This document shows positions 6,162 to 6,170 of a stretch of DNA of 6,170 bases, in pieces. The stretch comes from Clostridia bacterium (GTDB taxonomy: Bacteria > Bacillota > Clostridia > Oscillospirales > UBA644), in assembly GCA_014872655.1 (NCBI GenBank), contig WHHJ01000080.1, positions 1 to 6,170 on the forward strand, in the 5' to 3' direction. A program made the translations under genes and the position numbers. Numbering within the stretch: the stretch's first letter is position 1; every line of letters starts with the position of its first letter. Below the pieces are notes generated by a model, which saw only the letters and a list, made by a program, of their open reading frames with translations, was not told the origin of the DNA and searched no databases.

Positions 6162-6170
6162 CAAACAAAG

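Overview
The window looks like a low-GC anaerobic Firmicute, most likely a member of Clostridia. This rests on the AT-rich intergenic DNA, strong AGGAGG-type ribosome sites, U-tailed intrinsic terminators, Clostridia-like amino-acid transporter sequences and a group-B-type [FeFe] hydrogenase. Nothing in the sequence fixes genus or species. I see no rRNA, tRNA, CRISPR array, transposase or prophage gene.

Layout. (1) 131-2577, plus strand: a three-gene polar amino acid ABC importer, consisting of a lipoprotein binding protein (215-955), a permease (1021-1755) and an ATPase (1745-2491). It has a promoter region at the front, a GC-rich hairpin between genes one and two, and a strong terminator at 2546-2577. 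(2) 2615-3409, plus strand: a gene for a collagen-like protein with 17 Gly-X-Y triplets and a BclA/C1q-like C-terminal domain. Its upstream region resembles a late mother-cell (sigma-K) sporulation promoter. (3) 3370-4380, minus strand: a four-helix membrane protein of unknown function, convergent with the collagen-like gene and overlapping its 3' end by 40 bp. (4) 4381-4628: an AT-rich divergent promoter region. (5) 4629-6056, plus strand: a monomeric iron-sulfur [FeFe] hydrogenase with variant H-cluster motifs, closed by a terminator at 6064-6095. (6) 6096-6170: the start of another intergenic region, carrying a consensus DnaA box and a TATAAT element; the next gene lies outside the window.

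How the parts work together. The transporter genes form one functional unit: the lipoprotein captures an amino acid outside the membrane, the permease forms the channel (probably as a homodimer) and the ATPase drives uptake. The hydrogenase fits fermentative metabolism, exchanging electrons between ferredoxin and protons or H2, but its maturation genes are not here. The collagen-like protein is probably a surface or spore-coat filament. These blocks look like independent transcription units, not one system. The least ordinary parts are the collagen-like gene with its putative sporulation promoter, its overlap with an orphan membrane gene, and the altered active-site motifs of the hydrogenase.
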